64,000 nt of DNA from Bursaphelenchus xylophilus (GCA_904066235.2 CAJFCV020000005.1:5947501-6011500), one strand, 5' to 3'. Positions 11,228 through 22,792 are shown, counted from the stretch's first letter. Translations and numbers: made by a program. Notes: a model not told the origin generated them from the letters alone.

Positions 11228-13214
11228 ATGGAGGTGTTAGACAGCTGTAAAATGCACGTTGATGCTTTGAAGTCGATAGCAGATTTCCTAGAGCTCCCCG
11301 TTTCCGAACTCCAATCAGAAACACTAAGACAATCTATTTTACCGGATATTCAGAAGTTTTCAGTGAAGGTGAGTGTTAAGATGAACAGTTCGGGGTGAAT
11401 TTACCGATTTCAGGATGGAAGAAATAAGTATGAAGTCTACTTTTTGGACGAGAATGGGGAATTCGGCGGGTATTTGAACTACACGGGGTCTTTGGTAAGC
11501 TTTTGTGATATTTTTATTATTCATACCTAAAAAATACAGGGTGCGGCAATTTTTCGGCCTGATTTTTGGCTATAACTTTTTTAGTTTTTTGCCAAACCAA
11601 TAACTACGAACAAAACCATGTATATATAATTTTGGTATTAAACGAAATCGGGATAGCTGAGAGTTCAGGGAAAAAAGGAATTTCAAAATTTGGCCAAAAA
11701 CTAAAAAAGTTGTAGCCAATCAATTAAAATCACCCTTACTTCAGGCTGGATTTTACAATAGCCGGTATCTATTTGAATGGATAAAACACAAGAAACTTAC
11801 CGTTCCAACAGGTCGATATCGCTGTTACATCCGGAATTCGTTCAAATCCATTCCGAATAATCGATTTATTATTTTGTTGTTGCAAATCCCATCAGTCGAA
11901 ACTATTCAGAAGACCACACTCGAGGTTGAGGAGGTTTTCAAGATTGTCGATGTTTTGACAGAACTGCATGGTGCTAATGTTCGTAAGTATTACGGGAATT
12001 GTATACATTATGTTATTCTTCAGCTCCCAAGGCAATTGATACTGTAAATAAGGATAACTATATTCTTGTTCAAGGATTTTATTCCGTCTTCTTGAAACAT
12101 CAAGTCAATCGCTATCTCGAGGAGATTCTGAACCGTTATTCTGAAGTTTTTATTCATCCTGAAATCACCTTGGATAAGGTAATATTTTAGTGGGGAAAAG
12201 TGAAGCACAATTCACGTTATGTCTCATTATGACAAGATGACCAATAATTAGGGTTGTTAATTTAACGATTTTTTTTCAATCTGGCGTCAAATTGCGTCAA
12301 ATCAGCGTCATTTTGGCTAAATTGAAACTTTTGATATACGAAGCTTTCAAACGCGAGTTCAAGGTAGACTATGGTGAATACCGTTAATATTAGACACAAC
12401 TAGTTTTACTGCTTATTTCATCGGTAGTTTTGACAAGAAGGGGCGATTTAGTTCCTAAACAAATTAAAATTCCTATCATTTTTTAGTAAAAATTGACAAA
12501 AATTTCCCAAAGAAGTTCAATTCAATCAAAATGACGATTTGACATAACCAAAATGACGACTATTTGACAACGTGACTGACGCGTCAAGTTGACGACTAAA
12601 ACACTCTGCGAATAATATTGCACTGATTTCAGTTGGTATACTTGTACAAAAGTTTCCTTTCTCTGGAGTATGCCTTTTCAACAGATCCGAATGTTCAGAA
12701 AGTTTTTTGTCACGGGAATTTATCTCCGGAGAATATTAATTTTGACCAGGAGGGGAACGTAGCTCTAATAAAAGGATGGGAGGTATGTCTTTGTCATATT
12801 TTTGAAGGGTCTTGTAGAACTGTCATTTTGGAGATCCAATTGAAGACTTGGCTTATCTCATGTTATCTTCTTTGGATAAACATCAACGAAGGCCGAATGT
12901 GATGAAGATTCTGAAGAGATATTACTACAAGATGGTCGATTCGCATAAGACTCCTTGCACGCTGCAGATCCTCAAAGCTTCTTACCTCAGATATTTAAAA
13001 TATTTTGTGTTTTTCAAGTAAGCAGATTGCTTTTTGTATTCATGATTATTGTTATGATTGTCGTTTCAGCCTGCTTTCAATTTGGCAACATTTAAATGAT
13101 CCGGATGTCTTTTACAAAACGAAAGTAACTCTAGTCCGAAGATGGAATGATGTCGTCGAAGAGTGTTACAGCTATGAAAAAGGGGAATATCACCTCGAAG
13201 AAGAGCAGTTTTGA
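11228..13214 (+). CDS. CHK kinase-like (DUF1679-type) protein, predicted pseudokinase
   Basis: Seven exons (11228-11368, 11414-11494, 11745-11982, 12024-12178, 12633-12782, 12818-13017, 13070-13214) encode 369 residues. The fold resembles the choline/ethanolamine kinase-like CHK family that is greatly expanded in nematodes, as shown by VFCHGNLSPENINF followed about 20 residues later by WENCHFGDPIEDLAYLML. In active members the first motif is HGDxxxxN and the second begins with an Asp (IDW/IDF). Here the catalytic Asp is Asn (HGN) and the metal-binding Asp is Lys (IKGWE), so phosphotransfer is probably lost. No signal peptide or membrane segment is present. Introns 2 and 4 contain repeat-derived sequence. 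Its stop lies 40 bp from the stop of the convergent chemoreceptor. Confidence 0.78.
11540..11744. repeat. Repeat-derived sequence in intron 2 of the CHK-like gene
   Basis: The intron holds the phrase ACAGGGTGCGGCAATTTTT and, further on, GGCTATAAC TTTTTTAG with a partly inverted counterpart CTAAAAAAGTTGTAGCC. The ACAGGGTG start resembles transposon termini and recurs at about 32365. I cannot define both ends. Confidence 0.3.
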
Positions 13215-13254
13215 TTTATTTTGTACTCGTATAAACATTAAGTAGAGGTATCTA

Positions 13255-14485
13255 TCACAAATAACTATGATCTATGATCCTGTCATCATTGGAAGGCTCA
13301 CCAGAAGATATATTATCCATAACACATCTGGTGGAAGAGGTTTCTTTTCTGGCTCGAACGGTGCTGTAGAGTCGGCTTAAGGGGGGTTTATGCTTGATAA
13401 ACAACTGTTTGAACTTTTCTCTGAAATCATTTTTATTGTTGCATTTTATTATGGATAATATAGAAGTCAACGGACCTTATTATGTTGGAAAACATGAGTA
13501 AGAGCACTGGATTTACAGCCGAGTTCATGCTGAAGAGTAACATCACAGTCCAGGTTGCCCATTTCCCTTCTCCAGTTCCAATTGTAATCACAATTTGGCC
13601 GATTATAAAGACGATTGAGTTGAAAATACAAGGGATGATGAGTCTAAACAATGTATCTCAATATTTGAGCAGTATCTAACTCACCTGGCTTCGGTTCGGG
13701 ATTGCGTTGAGACTGGCTTGGTAAACGTTTGGCCAATCAATCCGTTTTTTCGTTGTTTTAAGAGTAGAAAGAGGGCTGTTCCATAGAAAAAAGCAGGGAT
13801 TATGATCATCAGGAAGTGGAATGTGGCGAAGAAAAGTGATTGCCCCTCATTTAAATACTTCTCAAAGTCCTCGGAGAGCATCCCATAGTGACTGGGTTCG
13901 TAATAAAATGTCACATACCATTCTTGAAAGTGGGTGCATAACACCTGAAAGGATAACATTGGCAGTATTGATGATATAATTATATCCTAATTGAAAGTTA
14001 TGACTACCTGGATCATTGCGGCGACATAGCAAGCCAAACAAAGAGTGTAACTGAAGGTCCTCGACTGTATCCGGAAAGAAGATGGGTATCTGATGGCCGC
14101 AAATCGAGACCAGGCGATCACCATGTAGTGATAGCACATGGAGAACCAGACCCAATCCAGGTACATCTGCACCCAGTGCCTCATATCTGTGGTAATCAGT
14201 TCAGATTTGAAGAGGATTGTAAAAGCGGGCCATATAGTGTAATTAAAGAGTAAAAGGATATCTGCAATCGACGCACTGAACAGGAATCTGAAGCCGACGA
14301 TATCCTGAAATATGCCAAGTATTTTGCATAAATAATTAACAACTTACTTTATCATGACTGTACATAAAATAAGCGACCAGAGAATAGAGTAGGATGAATA
14401 CAATCCCCAAAAAAAGCAATACAAATCCAGCAATCATATCGTCCGGCCTTAAGGGATCCTCTTGCCATGAGGAGAAATTGGTCAT
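13255..14485 (-). CDS. Nematode 7TM chemoreceptor-type GPCR (Srx/Srt-like)
   Basis: Five exons (14348-14485, 14008-14304, 13685-13944, 13476-13643, 13255-13420) encode 342 residues. Seven hydrophobic segments are visible, starting with GFVLLFLGIVFILLYSLVAYF near residue 25. The TM3 end reads WSRFAAIRYPSSF, a degenerate DRY region followed by the AIxxP pattern of nematode chemoreceptors, and TM7 ends NSAVNPVLLLMFS, an NPxxxY-like motif. A short extracellular N-terminus carries an N-glycosylation sequon (NFSS). The C-terminal tail is basic then Ser-rich. Such receptors are usually expressed in sensory neurons. The ligand is unknown and the exact subfamily is tentative. Confidence 0.82.
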
Positions 14486-16217
14486 CCCTCTGAAAGCATT
14501 CGAATATGGGCCTAAAGTTCAGACCTGATGCCGAATTGTACTTCCAAAGAGCCCGAGGGCATTTATTGGACAAAAGAGGATTAGGAAAACCGAATTAAAA
14601 GGAACGTTTTATTGTTTCGTGGAGTGCAACTTGTTATAACCAAATATGCCTGAGGTCATTATGACGTTTCATTTTCTGTGACCTCAAGTATAATGAAAAA
14701 GCAGTTGAGTAAATTTCCAAAATTTAAACGTCCTCTATTTAAACAATAACACTTAAAAAATAAATAAAGGGCTGGACTTTCTTGATGTCCTATTAATCCG
14801 ATACATTCCTCCGAAACTCGATATTCTCTTCCGAAATCGAGAATCCTGACCTTTCAAACCATTTAATTTTGCTAATTTAAAGCATCATTTCGAAGGAATA
14901 TAAGGCATTCTTATCATTCTGTCGGGAAAATAGTGAGCGCTCTGTCGCATTGCAAATCGTATCGAAGCTGAGAAAATGAATGTCGCGACGAACTCAAATT
15001 GCGTTTCATGACAGCGACGATCAAGAAATTCCACGCATATCAAGTCTCACGTGACATCATATAAATTGAAAAGTTGACAGCAGACCTTATCCCCCATCTT
15101 CTACTCTTCTGGCAGGTAATATTACGTCATCGAGAGTGGGGCCGACAAAAAATGAACAACAACGTCTACAACCCATCTTTATATCCGATTTCGATGTCAA
15201 AAGAAGAGGTCAGGGCCAGACTAAAGAACAATGCGCCATTCATATGGCGCTAAGATAAGGCATCTTCCACAATCTCACGCACGCTCTGCCGTCCATGATG
15301 CAGAAAAATAAAGGATAACAAATTAAGACCTAACTTAAAAATGGAGCCCAAATTACAGTAAAATAAATGCAAAGTAATGTTAAATAGGACGGAGGGATGT
15401 GCTGAGGGGAAAAGGTGATGCCCGAATTGTTCCCTCTTCATCGCGTGACCGAGAATCTTCCTCATTATAACGAAAATCTCTTCGAGGATTGCCTGGAGAG
15501 ACTTTGGCCGTTCTTTTTCCAATTAACCGGTCCGCGGAGAACACGGTCCTGACAGGTCCGGCCTCCCTTTCATTTAAATAAAGGGTATTTGAAGTAACAA
15601 GATTACTGTAGCCGTCAGTCAGTCCAGTTTGGTGAGCTGTTCGAAAAGTTTGGGAGCCGTTGCAGGGCCAAAGCGGGATATTAAATTAAATTTTTTGAAT
15701 GTTTCAAGCGGAAAGAACGGCCGAAAAACGGGGAAACGGAATAAATCAAGGGCCGACAGAGTAAAACAATTTATTCCTAAACGTTCGGAGCCCTCAAAGA
15801 TGAGATTTTATCAGCCGCAACCTGCTGATATTCCTCAAACTTCATGTGGAAAGTGGAGAGATCGGATGAGACAGACCTCATAGAGCGAGCCAGGCCATCA
15901 CTCTCACTCAAAGGAAGTCGGCCATCACCCTTGAGGCAGAAGAATCCAAAATCTCGGCTCTGGTCAGTTCATTGACGATATTATCCCCTCTTTCTGGCCG
16001 ATTACTTCTACTCCGGGGCCATACTGGTTCCACGAGGAAAGTTCCGCTTTCTTTCAGTGCTTTGGAGACCGCTTCACTAGCACAAGCACTCAACAATGCG
16101 GTGTTGATTCACACCTGTACGAAGGAAGAATCATTAAAATCGAAACACAGTACAACAACTCGTTGATTGACTGGGAGAAAGGAAAATTAGGGAAACTGAA
16201 AAAATATTTTTTCCCGC
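14486..16217. other. Gene-poor region upstream of the chemoreceptor
   Basis: The region holds the chemoreceptor promoter, AT-rich DNA to 14900, one end of the TCAGTCTGTCGGG element family at about 14917, and moderately GC-rich sequence after 15000. Open frames at 15250-16100 lack splice support, conserved motifs and biased composition, so I do not call them genes. A short ORF at 15152 is listed separately. Confidence 0.4.
15152..15253 (+). CDS. Possible 33-residue small protein
   Basis: An ATG in an A-rich context (AAAAAATGA) opens a 34-codon frame beginning MNNNVYNPSLYPISMSKEEV and continuing with a basic, Trp-ending tail. About 40 bp upstream is a strong acceptor-like sequence (TCTTCTGGCAG), as expected of a trans-spliced nematode 5' end. 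The composition reads like real protein rather than random sequence, but the ORF is short and I recognise no family. It may instead be one exon of a gene I failed to join. Confidence 0.25.
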   Translation: MNNNVYNPSLYPISMSKEEVRARLKNNAPFIWR

Positions 16218-16451
16218 ATATATGGCTCGGGGCTTCTAAATCTCTCCGCAAGAGTCCATCCGAACCCTGCAAATTTAGTACAAAGTTAAAAGTTGAGCAA
16301 TCTGACATAACATTGCGCAATTTCTCTCTTTGTAAGAATTTCTGCCTTTCTCTGTCGTCTCCTCCTTTTTTGTCAACTTTTAACTTTGGACTAAATTTGC
16401 AGGGTTCGGATGGACTCTTGCGGAGAGATTTAGAAGTCCCGAGCCATATAT
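16218..16451. repeat. Foldback element with ~80-bp inverted arms
   Basis: The arm at 16218-16297 (beginning ATATATGGCTCGGGG) is repeated almost perfectly in inverted orientation at 16372-16451 (ending CCCGAGCCATATAT), with a spacer of about 75 bp. One or two mismatches separate the arms, so the duplication is recent or conserved. Transcripts would form a long hairpin. It looks like a non-autonomous foldback transposon; target-site duplications were not clear. Confidence 0.8.
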
Positions 16452-17816
16452 AAAACATCATAACTTGGGTTACGGTTTGATTCTGCATGTTTGAAAATTC
16501 AAATTAGCTATATACGAGTGAAACTGCTCGTTTTCAAATTCAAAGAAAGGAACCCTTGGTTTCAGGGTGTATTGCTGGGTTGCGGCAGCTGTTATGGAAG
16601 TGCTCTAAGACTATAGGTTCCTAACTACACGTATCGGTGATTGTTGACGATTTCATTTATTCACAAAGAAAGGGTCCCAAGAACCCAATTTTTGGCAACG
16701 GTCCATTAAGACTTTGTGTTTTTCCGAAAATCCATTTGGGGGTTTGCGATGGTGCTGATTTCAAAAATCATGTTAATTTTTTTGGGGCCGAGAATATTCG
16801 GGTGGTGAAAATTCGGCAGATCTCGGGTGATGAAGAAATGTTGTACTGATGGCTATTAAATAATTAATAATAATATCATGACATAAACCATAAAAATTTT
16901 GATTTTTTTTGCAATCGTATGAAAATGATGTTAATTTTTTCTGATTTTTACTTCTTTTTTTATGTTGTAGTGTTAAAAAGTAATTTTTGAAATTTTGTTA
17001 TAAATACTGGATTTAGGGGTTTTCAAGGGGATTTCGAAAATCATGTTCATTTTTTCTGATTTTTACTTTTTTTCTTAAGTAGTAGTTTACGTGATATAAT
17101 GCCTTAGGAGATTTACAGTATTTCGTCTTTTACGACAAAAAGAAAGACATACAACTGTGGCTATCGATCTTTCATGTAAGAATAAACAACTCACATGTAT
17201 TTTTACGAGACTTAGGGATTTTTTAAGGAACCTTGCCTTGGGGAGAATACAAAAAATTTTGTTACTTTAGGTAGCTTGTTAAATTTATGGAATAAGCTTT
17301 GAAATTGTTGTTCGTAGTTGTATAATAGTATGTGGCTGAAGCACGAAGAAGTTCCGATATTTCTGCGCCTCCAAGGCTTCATTAAATTTGTTAAGAAAAA
17401 TCTAAATCATCAGGTACTTTTTTTCCGTTCTATAATTATTATATCTTCAGTCTGCACTGCAACACCATTTTCAATCACTATGCAAAGTTTCACAACTTTT
17501 TCCAACTCTTAACTCGACTTATTGAGTCATCTTTACTGCTATTCGAATGATTGAAATCGTTGCCCGGGCTTTTGGTAAAACGGCAAAATGCTTGGCATTC
17601 CGCAACTAGAAACATTTTAATTATCATACTCATCAAACATGGTGTCTTTGAAAGACAAAACAGACCTAATATAACAAGAAAAATTCACTGATCGGGTCTA
17701 TAGCTTTTTTCTGTCAAGATTTTGTTCAATTGGGCTAAATTACAACTTTTCAAATTTTTCGAAGAATCCCACAAAAAATATTTAACAGTACGCCAAACAT
17801 TTGTTTTCGCGGCGTA
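16452..17816. other. Repeat-rich region without a convincing gene
   Basis: GGTGCTGATTTCAAAAATCATGTTAATTTTTT-type phrases occur here several times, for example near 16750 and 17035 (partly), and match sequence in the foldback at 21.4 and 22.1 kb. One segment at 17310-17415 is flanked by acceptor- and donor-like sites and would encode an amphipathic peptide (SMWLKHEEVPIFLRLQ), but it does not join in frame to the downstream nucleotidyltransferase. It may be an orphan exon or chance. Confidence 0.35.
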
Positions 17817-19010
17817 CACAGCGGACCCAAATAGACTTATAAAAACATATAATGACTTATAATGAAATGATTTTTTTATAAGTCATTATCTGTTCTTATA
17901 AGTCATTTTAAATGACTTATATGTTCATATATGATTTTATAAGGGTTCTCTGTGCGCTCTTGTTGAATTGACTTATAATTTCATATATGTTTTTATAAGT
18001 CATTTTATTTATAACACCGTGCAAAAAAATGAAGATTTATTTCAATCAATAACTTAAACAATTAAGCGGCACAAGTAGAATAAGACTTCAATGCACGAAG
18101 GACCTGCGATTTTTTGATGGGGCGTTCGTCGCTTCTGTAGGGGGCCGTAGATGGATATTATTGCTTCTAACGCTTCTTGATTCACTGAAAATATTTGGAG
18201 ATATTAGAAAAAAGGTTTTTTCGGGAAATGATAATACGAGTTCGACTTAAACTCAACGTTTTATGCGTTTCTAACACTAAAATGAACTGCAAAAAAAGGT
18301 TCTGGCGGAAAAAATTCTGGACATGAGATTTGCGATAGTGTACTAGATCCAGGTGAATGTTATCAATCATACCTGAAGCAACCGGATGTCATGTTTCCAT
18401 TCATCGTGTATACATTGTCCATTGAATTCCTCCATGACCATTTTTGTAGTTATCTAAAACCCAACGGGTTCACCTGGACCTAGTACAATATAACAAAACT
18501 TTGTCTTGAAGTTTTTTCGAGACCTCTGAAATGTGGAAAGCAGTAAAAAAACACTTACCAAAAGTAAGCAAATGGATCCTTTAGCAATCCGTTGGTTGAT
18601 CGTGCATGTTTATACATCTTCTGGGGATAGATCTTCTTCAGGCTGGCATGCTCCCTGCACGGGAAGGCTGTTACGTTCGGGACCTTTCATCTAAGCACTG
18701 TAAAGTCTTGTAAAAGAAAAAAGTTTGATTAAAAACACCTTACTTTGATCGATCCAAGGTAGAAAGACGTTACGACGTTCCAAAAACTTAGAATTTCTAA
18801 GTCCAGCTCACGCGTGCAATAAGCAAAAAGCGTATTTGGCGCTCAAAAGTTTTCTTTGCAAATGACTTATTTGTTATTATAAGTTCTTATTTGTTTTTAT
18901 AAGTAAATAGAGATAAGCCCCTCCTCTTTTGACGTTATTTTGACTTATAAGTCATTATCTGTTCATATAAGTCGTTATATGTCTTTATAAGTCAATTTGG
19001 GTCCGCTGTG
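17817..19010. mobile_element. Tc1/mariner-like non-autonomous element with internal repeats
   Basis: The ends are inverted copies starting CACAGCGGACCCAAAT and each is flanked by TA (17815-17816 and 19011-19012), the target duplication of Tc1/mariner transposons. Inside both ends lie arrays of the palindromic unit ACTTATAAGTCATT and variants, at about 17840-18010 and 18860-18995. The 1.2-kb interior has no transposase frame, so it would depend on a related autonomous copy for movement. Confidence 0.8.
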
Positions 19011-19340
19011 TAGGCGACCAGAGTTCCGTGAAAAAACGTTGCGATAATATTATAATTATTGTTGTAGATTCGTCTTTTGACATTTCGTTCAATGGAATTT
19101 TAGTCGGTTATCATTTTTACATCATGAAAAATGGCTGGCAATCGTTGTGTATTGTTATGCTACCGTGGTTTTGTATATTGTTGCTTTTTGAAAAATGAAA
19201 TTAGAATTTCAAAAGACGATGTGAGTAAAGTGTATACTTGTCGTCATTGTCTCTAAAGTGTTGTAAATTCTTGTTTTTTTTTTAATTAACAAAAGCTTGA
19301 CATATAAAGTTGTTGTAGATTACGGTTCAGAGCGAAGTTT
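19011..19340. promoter_or_regulatory. Upstream region and probable trans-splice acceptor of the nucleotidyltransferase
   Basis: A strong acceptor (AAGTTGTTGTAG, ending at 19318) lies 22 nt before the ATG at 19341 with no matching upstream donor that keeps frame. This suggests spliced-leader addition. The start of the outron and the promoter are not identified. Confidence 0.4.
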
Positions 19341-22300
19341 ATGGGGAGCAGCAAGAAGAAGAAGCTGACTAGTGAGGCTTTTGTCCTCCCGTCAACCAGT
19401 TCTGAGTCTGCGGAAGAACAAGACCTGGATGAGGATGAATATTCAGGGTTGTATTATTACTTGCAGCCCAAAAAGAAACGAGAATTGTCAGTCACCGTCC
19501 AGGTAATTAATCAGAAACTGGAGCAAGTGTATCATGAGTAAGTTTACTTTGTTTCTTTATTTTTTTTTTAGATTTCGTCCATCTACTGAAGTTGTTCTGG
19601 GCCAGATACACTTGTATTCAGTGATTCACAAGCAAGTCACAGATCTGTTCAAATGCGTTGATGTTTATGCGTTTGGAAGTGCAGTTAACGGGTTCGGTTA
19701 CTTGGAATCCGATATGGATCTTACAATAATCGGATTTTCTGAGCAGTAAGCCTATCCGTTTTATGGATGGTTCTTATTATTTAGTCAAATGAAACGAACA
19801 AAAGAAGGGCTATTGGAAGATCTGAAGGCCTATCTGATGGAGGAGGAAAATGTTCAAGAAAATGGCCTCTCAGATGCCATGTTGCTCGCTAAAACAAAGG
19901 TATTACTTTATTGTCAAAACTTTAATAATTTATTTTTAGTTTCCATTGATCAAGATGCAGTCCAATTTTAATGGCCATTCATATTTCTTGGACTTGGGAA
20001 TCAACAGTCGTAAAGGGATCTCTAATTCTCTTTTACTCAACTGTTATGCCAGGTAAGGTAATATTCAGGTTTACTTACGAAAGTTGTGGTTTGTAAAAAC
20101 TAATAGTTTTAGAATCGACAAGCGGGTCAGGTTGCTCGATATGGTTGTTAAAGAATGGACCAAATTGAATCATCTGTTTGGTGGCAGTAAACAGAGATTC
20201 AATAGTTACAGCCTCACATTGATGGTCATTTACTATCTCCAAAGAGGAATTAAGCCCCCTCTTCTTCCGAATTTACACCAAGAAGTGATGGACATTTTCA
20301 ATGTACAGTTCAACGAAGATCCGTTTGAAGTGATAAAGGAGTTTGAGTTGAAATTTGGTGAGTATTATGATCGATTATTCAATTATTTTACAAGGAAAGT
20401 ACTTTTATTGGGGCTTCTACTTTTTGACGGGGGATATCTCATGAAATCAGAAAAAATGTGCTGATCAAGGATATGTAAATATTAGCTGCCCATTTTAGGT
20501 TTTTAGGGGTGAAAAATCCATCGCAGGCTGATTTAAAGTCCTATATGAACCCCTTTTCGTTTAATTTTTCACAGGTTTACAATTTTTATTTTGGCTTCAA
20601 ATGATGTTTATTGAGTTTCTAAGACGTAATAAGTCTTGGCCCAAAAATTTATTTTTCCGGTCTTCAACTTCAAAAAAAGTTGATTCAGCCCAAAAGGGCT
20701 GAATCAACAGGGAAGCCGTGCGGCGTCCTCCCTATTGATTCCCAGACTACGGCACTAACCACTCGGCCACACCGCTCTCTTCCGAAGGAAGAGACCGACT
20801 GCGCTTTCTATCGTTTCGAATGCCTGCGCCTTTTGTAGGGAAATTAAGCCAGTTTTTGGGCATTTTAACCCCTAAAAACCTAAAATGGGCAGCTAAGATT
20901 TATATATCCTTGATCAGAACATTTTTTCTGATTTTTTGAGATATGTCCCGTCAAAAAGTAGGAGCCCCCATAAAAGTACTTTCCTTGTTAGATCCTGAAG
21001 AACAAGAGATGACATTGATAGAATTGTTCTTTGGATTTGTGGAGTTTTACGATTCCTTTGACTTCAAAAACGAATTAATTGCTATTCACAAGAAAGAAAA
21101 TGTTTCTTCCGGGTATGTGTTTTCTTTTGGGAAAAATATTTTCGCCCAGAATTAAAAATATTTTTCCCCAGAAAAGACCATTATAGAAAAACTCCTATTT
21201 TCTCCCAGAAAAAATATATTTTCTCCCAGAAAGAAAATATTTTTCCCCAGAAAAGAGAATTATGAAAAAAATGCTATTTTCTCCCAGAAACCAGAAAACA
21301 TGATTTTGTAAAAATAAAGCACGGAATTAGTAAAAATTGATGAATAAGTAACTTTACTAGTAAAATAAATTAAGCAGTAGTGTAAAATATTATTTGTAGT
21401 AAGTTTTTGAGGAAATACTGGAAAGAGATGTAATCGACGGTGCTGATTTCGTAAATGATTCTAATTTTTCGTGATTTTTACTTTTTTGTGCTCAAAGAGT
21501 GCATTGAAGTGTACATCGACAGCCTTTCTTTTTCGCCTTCTGCGCCGGGAATAACATTCAGATTTACAATAAGAGAAATTCATCCTTATCTTCATCGGGA
21601 AAAAAAGATATTCAAGAATAAAACATGAGAGATTACTACCTTCTAAAAGATAGTGATGTCGAAGACGTTGATATCCTAAAGGTATAATTCAGCACGACAA
21701 GTCAATATGTCAGTCAGTTCGAATCCGATATTATGCACTTCTTTGGGACCCATGGATCGTATTTTACATTACTACTTGCAATAAAGCTGGAAATCCCACG
21801 TTTTTCTAATTTTTTTTCAGATTTTCAACTTCCAGATGATATTACTTTAGACGACTTCTTAATTGAGTTTAAAAACAAGTAAGAATTATAATGATTTATA
21901 CAAAGGCATGCATGAATGAATTCTTTAATGGTTTATTCTTGGATGTCTTTTGTTCCCAATGAAAATATGGATGGGTTTCTCTTATTGTAAATCTGAATGT
22001 TCTTCCTGACGCAGAAGACGACACAGACAGGCTGTCAATGCACCCTTTGACCACAAAAAAGTAAAAATCACAAAAAATGAGCATCATTTTTGAAATCAGC
22101 ACCGTCGATTACATCTCTTTCCAGTATTTCCTCAAAAACTTACTACAAATAATATTTTACACTACTGCTTAATTTATTTTACTAGTAAAGTTACTTATTC
22201 ATCAATTTTTACTAATTCCGTGCTTTATTTTTACAAAATCATGTTTTCTGGTAGAAAATATTTTCTTTTCTGGGAGAAAATAGCATTTTTTTCATAATTC

Positions 22301-22788
22301 TCTTTTCTGGGGAAAAATATTTTCTTTCTGGGAGAAAATATATTTTTTCTGGGAGAAAATAGGAGTTTTTCTATAATGCTCTTTTCTGGGGAAAAATATT
22401 TTTAATTCTGGGAGAAAAATATAGACCCTTTTCTTTTTGTGTTATACGAAGTAATTTTTATGATTTTAGTTATCAGAGTGACGAAGATTGCACCTCGTTG
22501 ATTAATATCGAAGACCCTTGTGAAGGCAATAACCCGGCTCGAGGCGTTTCCCAGGAATGTTTTGATGGTTTTAAAGCCGTTTTATCCCGAGTTCATACCT
22601 CCAAATGGTTTAATATTTTGTCTAATCCAGCTCAATTTGATCCCAAAACCTATGGTCTCGATCTCAAAGTCTTTCTCAATTACTTCGGAGTGGATATGCA
22701 AAGAGATGATGCCCTTCATAATGTGCAGCTAGATTCTTTATATTCCACTTTATATCCCCTGGAGGCTCATAATATCTTCCTTAGTTAA
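19341..22788 (+). CDS. Cytoplasmic-type poly(A) polymerase / terminal uridylyltransferase
   Basis: The enzyme belongs to the DNA polymerase beta-like TUTase/GLD-2/Cid1 group that adds A or U tails to RNA 3' ends. Seven exons (19341-19537, 19572-19745, 19785-19899, 19940-20052, 20113-20357, 20992-21112, 22470-22788) give 427 residues. The core motif GSAVNGFGYLESDMDLTI holds the two catalytic Asp residues; the third is in SYFLDLGINSR. The central helical part (RVRLLDMVVKEWTKLN) and the PAP-associated domain (LIELFFGFVEFYDSFDF, then NIEDPCEGNNPARGV) are complete. The N-terminus carries two Lys clusters. No RNA-binding domain is fused, so specificity probably depends on partners. Introns 5 and 6 are filled by transposable elements, but every exon junction keeps frame, so the gene looks functional. 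Confidence 0.88.
20391..20987. mobile_element. Harbinger-type MITE, copy 1, in intron 5 of the nucleotidyltransferase
   Basis: Long inverted ends of roughly 125 bp begin CAAGGAAAGTACTTTTAT and are flanked by a 3-bp TTA duplication (20388-20390 and 20988-20990). The interior includes a minus-strand tRNA-like segment (about 20715-20780) with an A box but a damaged B box. A second copy of almost equal length lies at 50799-51391. The right-hand TTA plus the next G forms the splice acceptor used by exon 6. No transposase is encoded. Confidence 0.85.
21128..22428. mobile_element. 1.3-kb foldback element in intron 6 of the nucleotidyltransferase
   Basis: Two inverted arms of about 500 bp (21128-21627 and 21925-22428) surround a loop of about 300 bp. 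The outer parts of the arms are arrays of GGGAGAAAATA / TTTTCTCCCAG units. The inner parts preserve an open reading frame in both arms (translations share DFYFFV, IDSLS and FRFTIRE), which suggests that a coding segment was captured and then duplicated in inverted orientation. The loop contains further exon-like sequence (LPDDITLDDFLIEF). No target duplication was certain. Confidence 0.7.
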
Positions 22789-22792
22789 TCTA

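Noticed and set aside
15629..15883. 84-codon Lys/Arg-rich open frame
   Set aside because: No motif, no splice context and unremarkable composition for this region.
17310..17415. Exon-like segment flanked by acceptor and donor
   Set aside because: Its phase does not join to the nucleotidyltransferase first exon, and the surroundings are repeats.
18840..19010. Stand-alone satellite array
   Set aside because: The repeats fall inside an element with defined inverted ends and TA duplications, so they are explained as sub-terminal repeats.
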